DNA of 64,000 nt from Hypoxylon rubiginosum. Its lineage: Eukaryota; Ascomycota; Sordariomycetes; Xylariales; Hypoxylaceae. The position numbers and the translations under genes were made by a program. Positions 11,998 to 23,149 of the stretch are shown here, piece by piece. How positions within the stretch are numbered: the stretch's first letter is position 1; every line of letters begins with the position of its first letter. The stretch covers positions 310,001-374,000 of the forward strand of contig CADCXA010000033.1 of the NCBI GenBank assembly GCA_902806565.1, read 5' to 3'. Under the pieces are notes generated by a model that had not been told where the DNA came from, ran no database searches, and was given only the letters and a program-made list of their open reading frames with translations.

Positions 11998-13354
11998 ATG
12001 GTCTCACTAGGGATTATTCGACATATAGAAAGTGTTATACAGAGCGAGTAGGGGGTGGGCATTCATTACCACGGCTCTCCCGAAGAGAGGGGCTGAAATT
12101 ACATGAGTTCTCTGATGGCGTCTGAGTTGTTTGACAGTGGTTCTGGAGTATATGTTTGGTGCTGGCTTTCTACTTGTTTCTGAATGAAAGAGCCACGGCT
12201 CCAAATGCCTTGCCTAGAAGTCGTATCCCGACTTAAGTCCATTAAGCTTCACCATAGCCTGTATTTTAGATACCCCGAAATCTGAAGTTTGAAGAATCCT
12301 TTCTAGGATCAAGAATCATAGTTTATTTATGTATTGTTTGCTCGTGTTCTTAAATATGCTTCCAAGTTAATCGACGACCGACCGCTCAGGGGGGTTTAGC
12401 CCTCTTTCCATTCTTTCTTAGGGGTCCATCATTACCTTTCTCCTTTATAGTTCTATTGTAGAGACATACCAATGATTCTTGAAACCTGCTTTGGTCTTCA
12501 GTGCCTCCTCATTCACAGTTTGTTGTACCGGTAGTGAAAAGATAATATGCACCGGTGTCTAGCTTCCACCATTCACCACATATAAATAGGGGGTCTGTTG
12601 TTAGTCACTCGATACCAGTGATCAAACGCTTCAAGCACCCACATTTCGGTAGGGATATAAGTAAATGTACCTAAGGTATACAATAGAGATCTCGCGTAGG
12701 AATCATTATATACCTGTTCACACACTATTAGAGGCCCAGAAACCTATATAGATAGAACCTACCTTAGGTATAGATAGATACCCAGTGTCACACGGATATA
12801 ATCTTGTTCCTAGCCCACCGCAGCTGCAACTGACTAGTGGCGTGTCCCCATTCACGCTTCGTTCTTTCCTCTTGTTCTCGCTTCTCCACTAGAAGAAGTT
12901 TGATGTCCGTGCGACAACACGACTGACGACGCAACAAGCACGTTGACACACTATCACGACTTGACGTACCTTCCACAAGCGCAATGGCCTACGTATATTT
13001 GAGCGCTACAAATTTTTTATTTTTGCTTGGCTATTTAAATTCTACCACCCCTCGCATCTTTCAGCAAAGTCTTTCCATTGCCCAACTCTTCCCACTCTCC
13101 GTCTCTGGCTTCACCCTTATTCTCATTCTCATCCCCACCCCTACCCCCAGATACCAAATTTGGTCTCTGTCACCTATCTGGTCTCTGTCACCTATCTGGT
13201 CTCTGTCACCTATCCCTGCTTGATTCTTCTTCCCCAAGATCAATAGCTTCTTGGTGGTGGCTTGTAGGTACTTTGCGCCACAATCGCAAACCACATCACC
13301 ATATCCCAGCACTGAACTGCCACTTTGCCCTCCTAAGCGAACAACTCGAGAGCC
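11998..13354. other. Intergenic with TATA box and 18-bp repeats
   Basis: A 1.36-kb gap. A TATAAATA box at 12581-12588 on the plus strand is followed only by a 28-codon ORF from about 12665, which I do not call. Three tandem 18-bp units lie in the right part, just upstream of the F-box-like gene. Short AGGTA/TACCT-rich stretches near 12660-12780 are common intergenic texture in this window. Confidence 0.5.
13161..13214. repeat. Tandem repeat, 18 bp x 3
   Basis: The unit TGGTCTCTGTCACCTATC occurs three times without a mismatch, with no spacer. It lies about 140 bp before the ATG of the F-box-like gene, so it falls in its promoter or 5' leader. The unit length is a multiple of three and reads open in several frames, but no supported ORF uses it. 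Confidence 0.95.
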
Positions 13355-14710
13355 ATGGCCTCCGACAACTCCAATGGAGCCTTTCCCAGCTCTAACGCCG
13401 TCTCCGTCCCGTTTGTGGCTGGCGGATCTGGTCAACAGAACGTTCCGTTGGGCAACAACTCCGTCATCCTCAACGCGTTGTCTAACGTTCTTACTGGCCA
13501 CGGGGTATCGGCTGATGCCTCTCTCCGCCAACTTGCTAAGGATCGTGCTATCCTTGACCGCGTGGTCGTCTGCGTAGCATGCGGCGGTGTTTGTAGACCA
13601 AGTGTAAGTCATACCTAAGCTATCTAACCACGCTTCTAGCATTTATCTTTCTGACATTATGAGTAGGTCGACAACTCTCCCTTCGCGATCCCTTTCGTCA
13701 ACCAGCGAAGCCAGTGGGACTACCCGCTGCTCATCAAGGCATCTCCGGGCTTTTGGAAGTGGTGCGAGCAGCCGTGGACCTCACAAGCCTATCATCGTAA
13801 CGACGAACACTGGATCCAGGTCTATCAAGTCCAGCATTTCGTAGGCGGACCGGAGGGCTTCACCATCAACGGAGTAGGAAAGGCCGCCATTGACACCAGA
13901 GATTCGGAGATGTATCTTCCGATCCACCGTCCCTGCTTCGAACTGGCAAAGAAGTACTGCCGCTACCAGTCCAGATTCAGCATTGACTTCCGCGAAATCT
14001 GGAGTCTCGATGGCGGCGTCCCTTCCAGCATCGCCCACTTGTACGAGATCTGGATGAAGCGCGCGTTGATGGCGCTCCCTGAACAGGGTCCGCTCAACTG
14101 TCCCATCCCCGAGCCGACACAGTACGCGGACATTCAAGTAGAGCCGAGTCTTAAGCGCTACTGTGCCCTGCCCGAACGCAACAACATGATCCAGGAGCAT
14201 AACCCCTCGGACGGGCTCCTTACCGCAACCGACCTGATCACAGAGCGCGTGACAGTCCTAGACAAAGCCGAGAGCAACAAGGTCCTGAGCCCGTCTGACA
14301 CCAAGCTCGTCCAGCTATTGAAGGGTTTGTCCTCTGATGTGCTCTTCAGAATCGAGCAGGAGATGGGACCGCTGGAACTGGACGAGTCCCAGATCGAATG
14401 CACTCGCATCATGCCTCCCTCGTGGTGGAAGTGTAAGCTGTTCAACGGCGAACTCTTCCCGTGGCTTTTCGACCTCAACGTCGAGCACGCGGACAAGACC
14501 CTGGCTGGAGTATTCGGACCGGACGTCAACGTGGACAACGGCTTGGACTGGGAACTGCTCTGCCGTGAGCTCGCCATGCCGTACGCGTGCCGCTCCGGAG
14601 TCTTGGCGGATGCGAAATGCTTGGTCAATCGCCGACGCATCTGGGACCTGTTCGAGAGCGCTCGACTCCTCTACACGACCAGCGCCACCCGTCTTCGCTA
14701 CCGACGCTGA
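13355..14710 (+). CDS. F-box-like fungal protein, 2 exons
   Basis: A 430-aa protein with an F-box-like core; such proteins usually present substrates to SCF ubiquitin ligases, but the substrate is unknown. Exon 1 (13355-13603) joins in phase 0 to exon 2 (13667-14710) across a GTAAGT...GAGTAG intron with a CTGAC branch site. The start is the ATG in GCCATGGCC. A CVACGG pair near residue 75 may be part of a small metal site. The block LPIHRPCFELAKKYCRYQSR is a signature seen in many fungal F-box-type proteins. The F-box-like helix is VQLLKGLSSDVLFRIEQEM (about 315-335), followed by MPPSWWKCKLFNGELFPWLF. There is no membrane segment. The F-box assignment rests on pattern only; the gene itself is clear. 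Confidence 0.8.
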
Positions 14711-14901
14711 AGCCCTCTCCTCTACGAATTCCGGCCCTCGGATGACGATGTTATCTAATCATATCTTCGATTAGTCAACTCGTTCTCGGAATTCTCGACC
14801 ACGCCTTCCACTAGTGCGGAAGGTTTCCAGTCCCTCTGTCTCTCGCTACGATACGAATACTTTCCCGTTTTCGACACCGACCGTTGACCATATCGAGTGG
14901 T

Positions 14902-14935
<34 letters not shown>

Positions 14936-15823
14936 CACCCCCGGTTTCTCGTTTTCGATACCAATAGCTTCTTTTCATCCTGGACCCGAGCTATCCTTAA
15001 TATTAATACTTCCACGGCATTGGCGGTTTCCCTACACGACAATCTGAATAATTGGGCCTTGCCCCTCTGACCATAGTGGATAATTCTCGACGACATTTCT
15101 AAGCTCGTTCCCGAAAACACGATGTGCTTTTTTTCTGTCATCGACTAGCCGATGACCTTCTCTTCGCTGCATACGCCAACAGCTTTCCATTTGCGCCGGA
15201 TACTAGTAGCGAAAGATAGCAGAAGAGGAGGGGAAAGCTGTCGTTTCGCGGTCTTTTTTTATTATTTCCTTTGTCTTCTCACTGATGCGTTGTATTGAGC
15301 TGGCAAGCACACACACTTTCATGATACGGACTGCAACTGGACTCTTCGGTTTCATACCAAAGACATCCTGCATGAGTGTACATCAAGTGCCTCCGCTAGT
15401 CAAGCCAGATATACCAGGGGAGAATGCGACGATAGGCACTAGGTAGTTGAAGTTCTCAAACTTCATAGGTAGATTGACTATAATCAAACTGGCCTGTCTG
15501 CTCTCCCGATACGACGAAGATCAAGACTTTGAACTGTTTCGTGACTTACTTTAATAATACCAAAAGTAGATGAATCATGGAGCAGCAATACTAGATCATA
15601 ACCAAGTCCCAAACAACGTTACGAATATGGAATCTGACTTAATCCTTTATATGCCCAACAGGCGTGGACGTGTTAGTCCGCACATGTAACCCTTTCTTCG
15701 CCCCCAATTGGGGTCGTACAAAGTGAGTTGGGTTCATCCTTTTCACCCGATAAAGGGTCGTCCACCCTTCATGATCATTTCCAAAACCCTGACAGCACGA
15801 CAACATCTTGTATTTCTTTGACC
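14711..15823. other. Intergenic, 3' flank and A23 tract
   Basis: A 1.1-kb gap between the F-box-like gene and the P450 relic. It contains a 23-A homopolymer at 14913-14935 and nothing that codes convincingly. The A tract and its flank could be the trace of a retroposed transcript, but no target-site duplication was recognised. Confidence 0.5.
14913..14935. repeat. Poly-A tract (23 A)
   Basis: An uninterrupted adenine run about 200 bp past the stop of the F-box-like gene. It lies well beyond a normal poly-A site distance and is encoded in the genome. The exact length of such a run is unreliable in sequence data. Confidence 0.9.
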
Positions 15824-17059
15824 ATGGGCTCCAAGATCAACTCGGGATTCTTAGTCCTGGCATTCTTCGCCATTTTCTTATTTCGGCGTCAACGTCGAAG
15901 ATACGCTTCGGCGGTTAGCCATGGATGCATGCCACCGGCCATACATCAGCCCAAGGTGAGGTCAACACGCTCCTCGAACAGCTACCGAAGGACGGGGCGA
16001 CTGTTGATCTACAGCCTCTACTATATGTCATGGTAAGCTGTCGTAGACATGGCGACATCTTCATAGGCTAACCATGGCTCTCAGTTCCTCAACTCTGCTC
16101 TGCATTTTGTTCTGGGCGTGCATCCGTCAGAGCAACAGTCTGGCGCACCCCTCGCAGCGGATGGCTTCGTCAAGTCCTTCCACTCTGCCCTTTTCTACAG
16201 CATGTTTCGAGTCGTCCTCAGACGAGCTTAGAGTCTCCTGCCGCAGAAGAAATACGTGGAAACTTGGGCCGCGGCGCATAGGTTTCTGGATTATTATATT
16301 AACCAATCACTCGAACAAAATGGCGGCCGCAAGAGCAAGAGCCTGATTGGGGAACTCTCCGTACAGACTGACGATCCAGACTTTATCCGCAGCCAGGTCA
16401 TCCAGGCCATGATGGCGGCGCAGGATACTACGTCCGAACTGCTTACCAACGCGCTTTTCCTGCTAGCTCGTCACCCAAGCTATTGGGATCAGCTCCGTGC
16501 CGAATTTGTCGATATACCCGAAGACCGTTTGTCGGCTGAGAAATTGATGGGTTCCAGTCTGATCGCTAACATCTTGCATGAAAGTCGGTGTCCCTAATCT
16601 TCTTCGTCGTACAAACTTGTTCTGATTGTCTTCTTAGCTTTGCGCCTTCATCCGATATTCCCTCTACTCGGCAGGCTCGCCTTACGAGATACGGTGCTCC
16701 CGGTCGGAGGGGGCCCTAACCATGACCGTCCCATCTTTGTTCAGAAGGGGTCGATGGTGGTGCTGGCGTACTACGCACTCCACCGCAACCGTTCTGTATT
16801 TGGAGATGATATAGATAAGTTTAGGCCCGAGCGTTGGAACCCGATCAAGCCGGAGCAATGGGAATTCATGGGATTCGGTGGCGGTAACCGGGCGTGCCTG
16901 GGGCAGCAAAAGGCCACAGTCGAAGCGGCGTTTGTTCTTGCTCGGCTCGCCCAGTCGGTCAGCACGTTGGAAAGCAGGGATAGTCAGGATTGGAAGGGAG
17001 ACTTGAAGTTGACTTGTACTTGTAAGAGTGCAAACGGATGTAAAGTAGCGATGTACTAG
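15824..17059 (+). pseudogene. Cytochrome P450 relic (CYP52-like)
   Basis: This is a microsomal fatty-acid/alkane hydroxylase-type P450 that can no longer make an intact enzyme. The start (15824) gives a hydrophobic anchor (FLVLAFFAIFLFRRQRRR) and a hinge ending IHQPK near 15955. The next recognisable block (LLEQLPKDGATVDLQPLLYVM) is in another frame, and roughly 100 residues expected between them are absent. Intron 16033-16084 is normal. The exon after it reads FLNSALHFVLGVHP to FRVVLRRA and then hits TAG at 16229-16231 inside a conserved stretch that resumes as SLLPQKKY. The I-helix (AAQDTTSE), the ExxR motif (formed only by splicing 16584-16637, weak donor GTCGGT), FRPERW and the haem loop FGGGNRACLGQQ remain intact. 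A good C-terminal half suggests recent decay. Confidence 0.85.
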
Positions 17060-17286
17060 TTCCCACCGACCGACGGGAACTAATAAGGGCTATACAGTGC
17101 TTAGGTACAGTATCCTCCGTTATACGCACCGTGGTTCTGTCGCTTTTGGCGTTTTTGGCGTTATCAAGCCCCTCTTGGCTAGGTACGCAGCAACGTGAAT
17201 CCCGAGTCTTGAGGAATTTCATACATTAGGCACCAGGCAGTGTGTATACCGAATTACTGAAGGTCCAGTGCCTTACAGCATGCGAC

Positions 17287-19585
17287 ATGGATCTCAGCAG
17301 GTCTCATAGCTGTGAACATTGCAGCAAACTGGTCTTGGACCTAGCCGACGGCCGGTTCGATTCGACAACTGGAACCCATAGAGTTATTTTCAACTTCAAT
17401 CTACATGATCTACAACAAGCTCATGTGCAAGGCTGCCTACTGGTGGGTCTAATTGTGTCTTCATGGCTTACTTGGAACCAGTCACTCTTTTCTCAATGGG
17501 CAGGTCAGGAGAGCGAGATTGTACTTTTCGCCAGTGTAGAGTACCATTTCCACGAAAAAGGGGAAGATGAACACTACGACTGCGATTTGAATGCAATTGA
17601 AGGTATGGGTCTGTGGAACACGGCCTCGAAGAAACAAATCCATATGCCTCTAGCTGGCGAATTCTACGTGATAGGGAATAAAGGTATGGTCTGAGAATTT
17701 CCAATTCATATGTCTGGCATCTGTCTCCGTTGAAACGCCTGAATGCTAACTCTTGACAGACGATGCGGCATCAGCTGCGATCAAGTCACGTCCTATCGCT
17801 GTCGACCCAGCATCCAAAGAGACATTTGCACAACTGAGGGAAAACTTGAATTCTTGTCTCCGGATGCAAGGTGTTCACTCTAACTGCAAAGACACGGCTA
17901 ACAATTATGTGCCCTCACGCTTATTGAAACTTGATGCGTGCCCCCAAGGACCCCCTCGGATACGGATATGCTCACCGGATAAGCCCACGCCTTACGCAGT
18001 CTTGAGTTATTGCTGGGGTGGCGACCAAGCTCACAAAACTACATCTGCGAATCTAGCTGCTAAGTATATCAACATTCAGTGGGATTCCCTACCACGATCT
18101 ATTCGGGATGCTATCCAAGTTTCTCTAAATATTGGCCTCGAGTATATTTGGGTCGACTCGATTTGCATTATCCAAGATGATGACATAGACAAGCAGAGAG
18201 AGATAGCTTGCATGCCTCGTGTGTATAACGAGTCAGTAGTCACCATCACCGCAGCTAGAGCGAAGTCAGCACAAGAAGGATTCCTTCATCCTTTAGACAC
18301 CTCGAAGTACAAGGACAGCATATTCAAACTTGGTTTCAAGTGCGAGCACGGCACAGTAGGCCATGCATACTTAGTAAAAGAAGTGCAATACGATTATGCG
18401 GTGTCTGACCCGATTGACAGCCGAGCTTGGACATTGCAAGAGTCATACTTGTCTAAAAGAATCATCAGATACGGTAGCAAGCAGTGCTCGATGACCTGCC
18501 AATGTTCTCCATCGAAACCAAAGATCGTTGACGGTTGGATGCTCGACCAATTCTACGATGCTCCAGATGTAGAAAATATAATATTTCCCGGATCAAAACT
18601 CAACATCAGCCCCGAAGATATGGCCAAATGGAAACATTACTATGAGGAAGAACACGGTACTGCTCCCAGAGAGCCCACAGAATATACAGAGGAAAACGAA
18701 ATCTACAGCAACTGGAGGGAGTTAGTCATGAACTATAGCACTCGTTCCTTAACCGTTCCTGCAGACCGTATCCTTGCCATTTCCGGCCTGGCGGATCGTA
18801 TTGCCCCAGCTATACGAGGAAGATATGTTGCAGGACACTGGGAGAACCATCTCCCTGGGGATCTGCTCTGGGAAATAGCCACCGCTTCTATGGGGATGAG
18901 GCCGATAAACTATCAGGGGCCGTCCTGGTCCTGGACGTCTGTCAACGGATCCGTTGTGAGCTATGATTACATGCCGGGAGACGCCGCCACTCTCAAGATT
19001 CTGGGGGTTGAAATAGAACTATGCGACCCTCTCGCACCTTTTGGCGCTGTGAAATCTGGACTCCTTCGAGCGCACGGGAAGCTCGTAAAGGCACGATGGA
19101 ACGGAACAGAATTGTTGCTGCTACAAGGTGGTAAGATGCTACCGCTTGCTAGTAGACACTTCATAGCGTCCCTTCTAAGCCCCGACACCATTGATGAAGA
19201 ATTCATCAGAATTTCGAACCATTCTCAAAACCCATGGGACCCACTGGTAACCCGGTACGCGGATGCAACCGTTACAGACAATACCAAGCTACCTGTATCT
19301 TCAGAGTACGACATGTATCTCCTGGAAATCTTCCCAGCCGGTGCAGCAACGAGCTTTGATACCGAGCTTGACGGGTCCAAAGGTCTTATCCTCAAGGAAA
19401 TATTGGCCGGGGGAAACGACCAGAATTCAGGTACACCTCGTAGACTACGGCGCATTGGTCTGTTTAATTTTGCAGACCATCCAGAAAGAGAAAGTGAGGT
19501 TTCTATACGCGACTGGGAAGCGTATATTTCAAATCAAAGGCATAGCTTTGACGGTTGCGAGATGGAGGAAATTGTCATAGAATAG
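17287..19585 (+). CDS. HET-domain protein, 2 exons
   Basis: A heterokaryon-incompatibility domain protein. This family mediates non-self recognition and cell death in filamentous fungi; the domain is TIR-related in fold. Exon 1 is 17287-17683, exon 2 17760-19585 (GTATGG...TTGACAG, phase 1), giving 740 aa. The in-frame upstream codons from 17242 lack an ATG, so M at 17287 is used. The N-terminus has CEHCSK, a typical lead-in. The HET core starts near residue 210: YAVLSYCWGG, then LPRSIRDAIQVSLNIGLEYIWVDSICIIQDD, YNESVVTITAARA and SRAWTLQES. The C-terminal part holds NYSTRSLTVPADRILAISGLA and GPSWSWTSVNG, usual in this family. No membrane segment or NACHT/STAND domain follows, so it is a stand-alone HET protein. 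Recognition specificity cannot be inferred. Confidence 0.93.
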
Positions 19586-20168
19586 AGCATAATATGAGTC
19601 TTGATCTATTGGCGTTTATTATTCAAGGCACAGACGAGCATAGTTCTATTCTCGTATGCCTTGAGCTGAGGTAAAAGCTTGGTATATCTGCCGTGGACGT
19701 TACTTGCGCTGCCATTTAGCTCACCTTAGGACCTGGGGAATGGGGAATATAGATCCTTATATATTATTTAAACGAATCGGGTTATTTTATCATACATATG
19801 TAGCTATCCGAAGCTAGGAAAGGGGTTTAGTATTCTATTGGCTGTGTTTTAGCCACCTCCCAGATGTGACGTGCCTTAATTCGTGGCCGGAGGTTTCATT
19901 CAGGGGTGTTACCTTCGATAAGGAAATCCCTGAGGCCAATCTTGCGTTTTGGGCGGGACGTAGGCCGTGCTCCCTCGGACGAAAAAGGGCAAAAAAAGGA
20001 GAAACAAGCAACGTCATTCATTTATTCGTTTATTCATCCATTCACTCATTTATTCATTCATCCATTGTTTTCCTTTTTTTCTATTTATTTACTCGATGCA
20101 ATTGAGAGCCAGCGCGGCAGGTCCCGAAAAGTGAAGGATCTATGAAGAACTAAAACAAAATATCAACC
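19586..20168. promoter_or_regulatory. Intergenic, Trk promoter side
   Basis: A 583-bp gap between two plus-strand genes. It contains the 3' flank of the HET gene and, just before the Trk start, a TTCA/TTTA-type simple repeat (20014-20066). No other site is assigned. Confidence 0.5.
20014..20066. repeat. Degenerate TTCA/TTTATTCA microsatellite
   Basis: About 53 bp built of TCAT/TTCA/TTTATTCA units with small variations, about 100 bp upstream of the Trk start codon. It lies in the promoter or 5' leader and may vary in length between strains. Confidence 0.85.
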
Positions 20169-22616
20169 ATGGAGCTTCAGTGGTGGAAGGATTTCAGCAC
20201 CCGGCATCCTAGAACATATGACACGCTGGCCGCCGTGGCGCGTGCCGCCCAGCCGTATGTGCCGCCTATCAACTATATCACCCTGCATTATGCGTACTTC
20301 ATCGCCACCACGATCATCGCCACGCTCATCTTCTGGGGGTCTTCGGCCCCGGCCTACAGCGTCGGTTGGTGGGACAGCATGTTCATGGTCATGTCGGCGC
20401 TTACCGCGTCGGGTCTCAACACCGTCAATGTCAGCCAACTGACGACGTTCCAGCAGGTCCTCCTCTGCATATTGATGATGATCGGAAGTCAGGTGCTGAT
20501 CTCGTACGTCACTATCGCATTTCGCCAGCACATCTTCGAGAAGCGCTTCGAGGATATCGTGGAGACGGAGCGGGAGAAGAGGAAGAAGGTGAAGGGAAGT
20601 ACCGGCGCTCTTGTCGGCATGACAGGTGCCATGTTCGGGCTGCAGGTCATGTCTTCCTTCGGCAAGGGACGGGCCCAAAGCAGGCCGCGGTCCTCCTCCA
20701 ATCGTGCGAACATCGTAACTTCGCCGACTAGGAGGGGATTTTCTTCCGAGGAGCCACGGTCTTCTATTTCGGAGGTTCAGGCGGGAGGTATGAGGGGCCA
20801 GTATCAACCGCATATCGGCTTCCTCGAGCCCGTGCAAGAGGGCAAGTCTTTCGAAGGGCAGACGGCGGTCACCGGACACTCCATCTACCAGACGCATTCC
20901 CACCAGACGGAGACGACGAGACGGAGATCCCAAGCGGCGGAGTCGACGAGGACGACAATCGACGGGTTCAACGTGCAGACCTTCCTCAAGGAGCAGAGGC
21001 GCAACATCGGGAGAAACGGCCAGTTCTTCAACCTGTCGGAGGAACAGCGGGAATATCTCGGCGGCGTCGAATATCGCGCCCTCAAATTCCTCTCCGCCTT
21101 CGTCATCGCCTACTTCGCCATCTGCCAGCTCTTGGGCGCCATCGCTCTTGGCGCTTGGATGTCGGTGTATGCAACCGACGCCGCTGCCGTCAATACACAG
21201 AATCCGTGGTGGGCGGGCATTTTCCTAAGTATCTCTGCCTACAACAACGCCGGCTTCACGCTGCTAGACGCGGGGTTTATACCCTTTCAGTCCTCGTATT
21301 TCCTACTGACCGTCGTCACGCTGCTCTCGCTAGCCGGCCCGGCCGCTTTTCCTGTCTTCATGCGACTCATAATATGGGTCATGTCGTCTCTGCTGAGCCT
21401 CTTTTCCAAAAACAAAGAGTACACCGACTGGAAAGAGAGTTTCGACTTCATCTTGAAATTCCCTCGTCGCGTATACACCAGCTTGTTTCCTGCCAAGGAC
21501 ACCTGGATGTTCGCCGCCACGTTCGGAGGCTTCGTGATAGCGGATTGGTTCTTGATTCTAATCCTCAGCATTGGGAATCCCACCATGGAGGCTATACCTC
21601 TCGGCCAGCGAATATTCGACGCTCTCTTCCAGGGTTTCTGTAAGTGCACAAACGATAATAATACCGTCGCAATTTGGATGAGAAATTAAAGCTGACTAAC
21701 CTGCTTCCCTCCACTAGCTATCCCTTCAGGAGGATACGCCATAGTATCACCGTCGGCCATATACTTCGACGTCCAAGTCCTTTGGCTAGTCGTCTATTAT
21801 ACAGCAGCCTACCCTCACATAATCACGATGCGTAGGACCAACGTCTACGAAGAACGCTCCTTGGGGATATACGAAGGCGACCAGGCGGAACCGGAGCAGC
21901 TCCACTCCGCGAGCAGCAGCGTCTTCGACGTCGACGCCGCCATCCCGGACCGGCCCGGCGGCCTCCCGCCGCCCGCGACCGACAAGAACTGGGACGCGGC
22001 CTCGCGCGCGCCGACGACCGCGTCCATCAAGAAGCTCTCCGCCATGGGCCGGCGGGGCACCGCGTTCGTCGGCCGGCAGATCCAGAACCGCATGACGGCC
22101 TTCCAAGGCGTCGGCGTCGCTTCCGCTTCGCCATCAGCAGGGCCCAGACCGCTCCGTCGGGCCGTGACCATGGACTTCGGACGCGCTGCCTCGGTCCACT
22201 CCCTGCACGACCACGTGCCGACGACGGGCCCGCCGAGCCTGGTCTCGCAGCAGATGCGGGGCCAGCTGAGCCACGACGTGTGGTGGATCGCCTTAACACT
22301 ATTCCTCATCACGCTGATCGAGACGTCGCACTCGCTCGCGGACCCGGCGACCTACAGCGTCTTCACCGTCCTCTTCGAGATCGTGTCGGGGTACACCAAC
22401 ATCGGCATCAGCATCGGCCTTCCCGACCAGAGTTATAGTTTTAGCGGCGGCATGTACACGGGCAGCAAGATCGTCATGATCTTCGTCATGCTGCGCGGCC
22501 GCCACCGAGGTTTGCCCGTCGCGCTCGACCGCGCCGTGAGGCTGCCCGGGAGGAAGCTGGCCGAGTACGAGGAGGAGGACGCCGAGATCCGGAGTCTGAC
22601 CGCGCTCTCGCGGTAG
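20169..22616 (+). CDS. Trk-family potassium transporter, 2 exons
   Basis: A plasma-membrane potassium uptake protein of the Trk/Ktr/HKT superfamily. Exon 1 (20169-21639) joins in phase 1 to exon 2 (21718-22616), giving 789 aa, within the usual fungal range. All four membrane-pore-membrane repeats are visible: SALTASGLNTVN (about 80), SAYNNAGFTLL (about 360), FQGFSIPSGGYAIV (spans the splice) and FEIVSGYTNIGISIG (about 745). A long hydrophilic loop (about 130-300) sits between repeats 1 and 2. A second, Gly/Pro/Ala-rich loop of very high GC lies between repeats 3 and 4. The end has RGRHRGLP, a conserved fungal Trk motif. Each filter keeps its glycine, but residues before the third one (SIPS) differ from the STRT-like sequence I expect, so this may be a divergent paralogue of the main Trk1. 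Confidence 0.92.
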
Positions 22617-23149
22617 AGCTTCCGGTTTGCGCTGATCGTGGTTGAGGATTTAAAAGCATGTTCGGTGGTTCCAAGGCGTTTACGGGATGTACTTGCGTGG
22701 GCTACATGCGGATACATAGACGGTAACGGTTCTAGAGAGGATAAATCAGGGGCCGTGCGCCTGGAGCGCCCAGATAGACTAGATCATATTTAATTTTTTA
22801 ACATGTAGATAGTAACAATTCTAGCTTCCAGAAACGGAGCGTTTCACCGGCCAGTAATGCCAAAACAATGTGTTCTCTACTTGGATTCCGTGAAACTATT
22901 ACATATGCGACGGGTTGGCCATGAGGTTTACATTATCAAGTCAGGCTCTCGACCAACCAGATCAGAATCTAGGGTGCGAGAAAATGACTTGGTTGGGATG
23001 ACTGCGATATGGACAAGACAACCAGCAAACTCTAACGTTGGCGGTGTAATATGTTAAGAGATGTAGATATAAACTGGATGAGTAGCAACTGATTAAGCCT
23101 AATAAGCTGCATCATTATGGACTTGTTGATATATACAGGACACGTAATT
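22617..23149. other. Convergent 3' intergenic
   Basis: A 533-bp gap between the ends of the Trk gene (+) and the isoleucyl-tRNA synthetase gene (-). It should hold both terminators. No supported ORF or repeat. Confidence 0.5.

Noticed and set aside
12581..12750. Small gene behind the TATAAATA box at 12581
   Set aside because: The first ATG (about 12665) opens only 28 codons of ordinary composition, without a good start context.
13161..13214. Possible CRISPR-like array
   Set aside because: Repeats are contiguous without spacers, only three copies, in a fungal promoter with no cas genes.
14913..14935. Retroposed element ending in the A23 tract
   Set aside because: No target-site duplication, no SINE-type Pol III boxes and no reverse-transcriptase remnant nearby.
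15824..19585. Biosynthetic gene cluster (P450 with nearby accessory genes)
   Set aside because: No PKS, NRPS, terpene or other core enzyme lies in the window; the P450 is broken and its neighbour is a HET gene.
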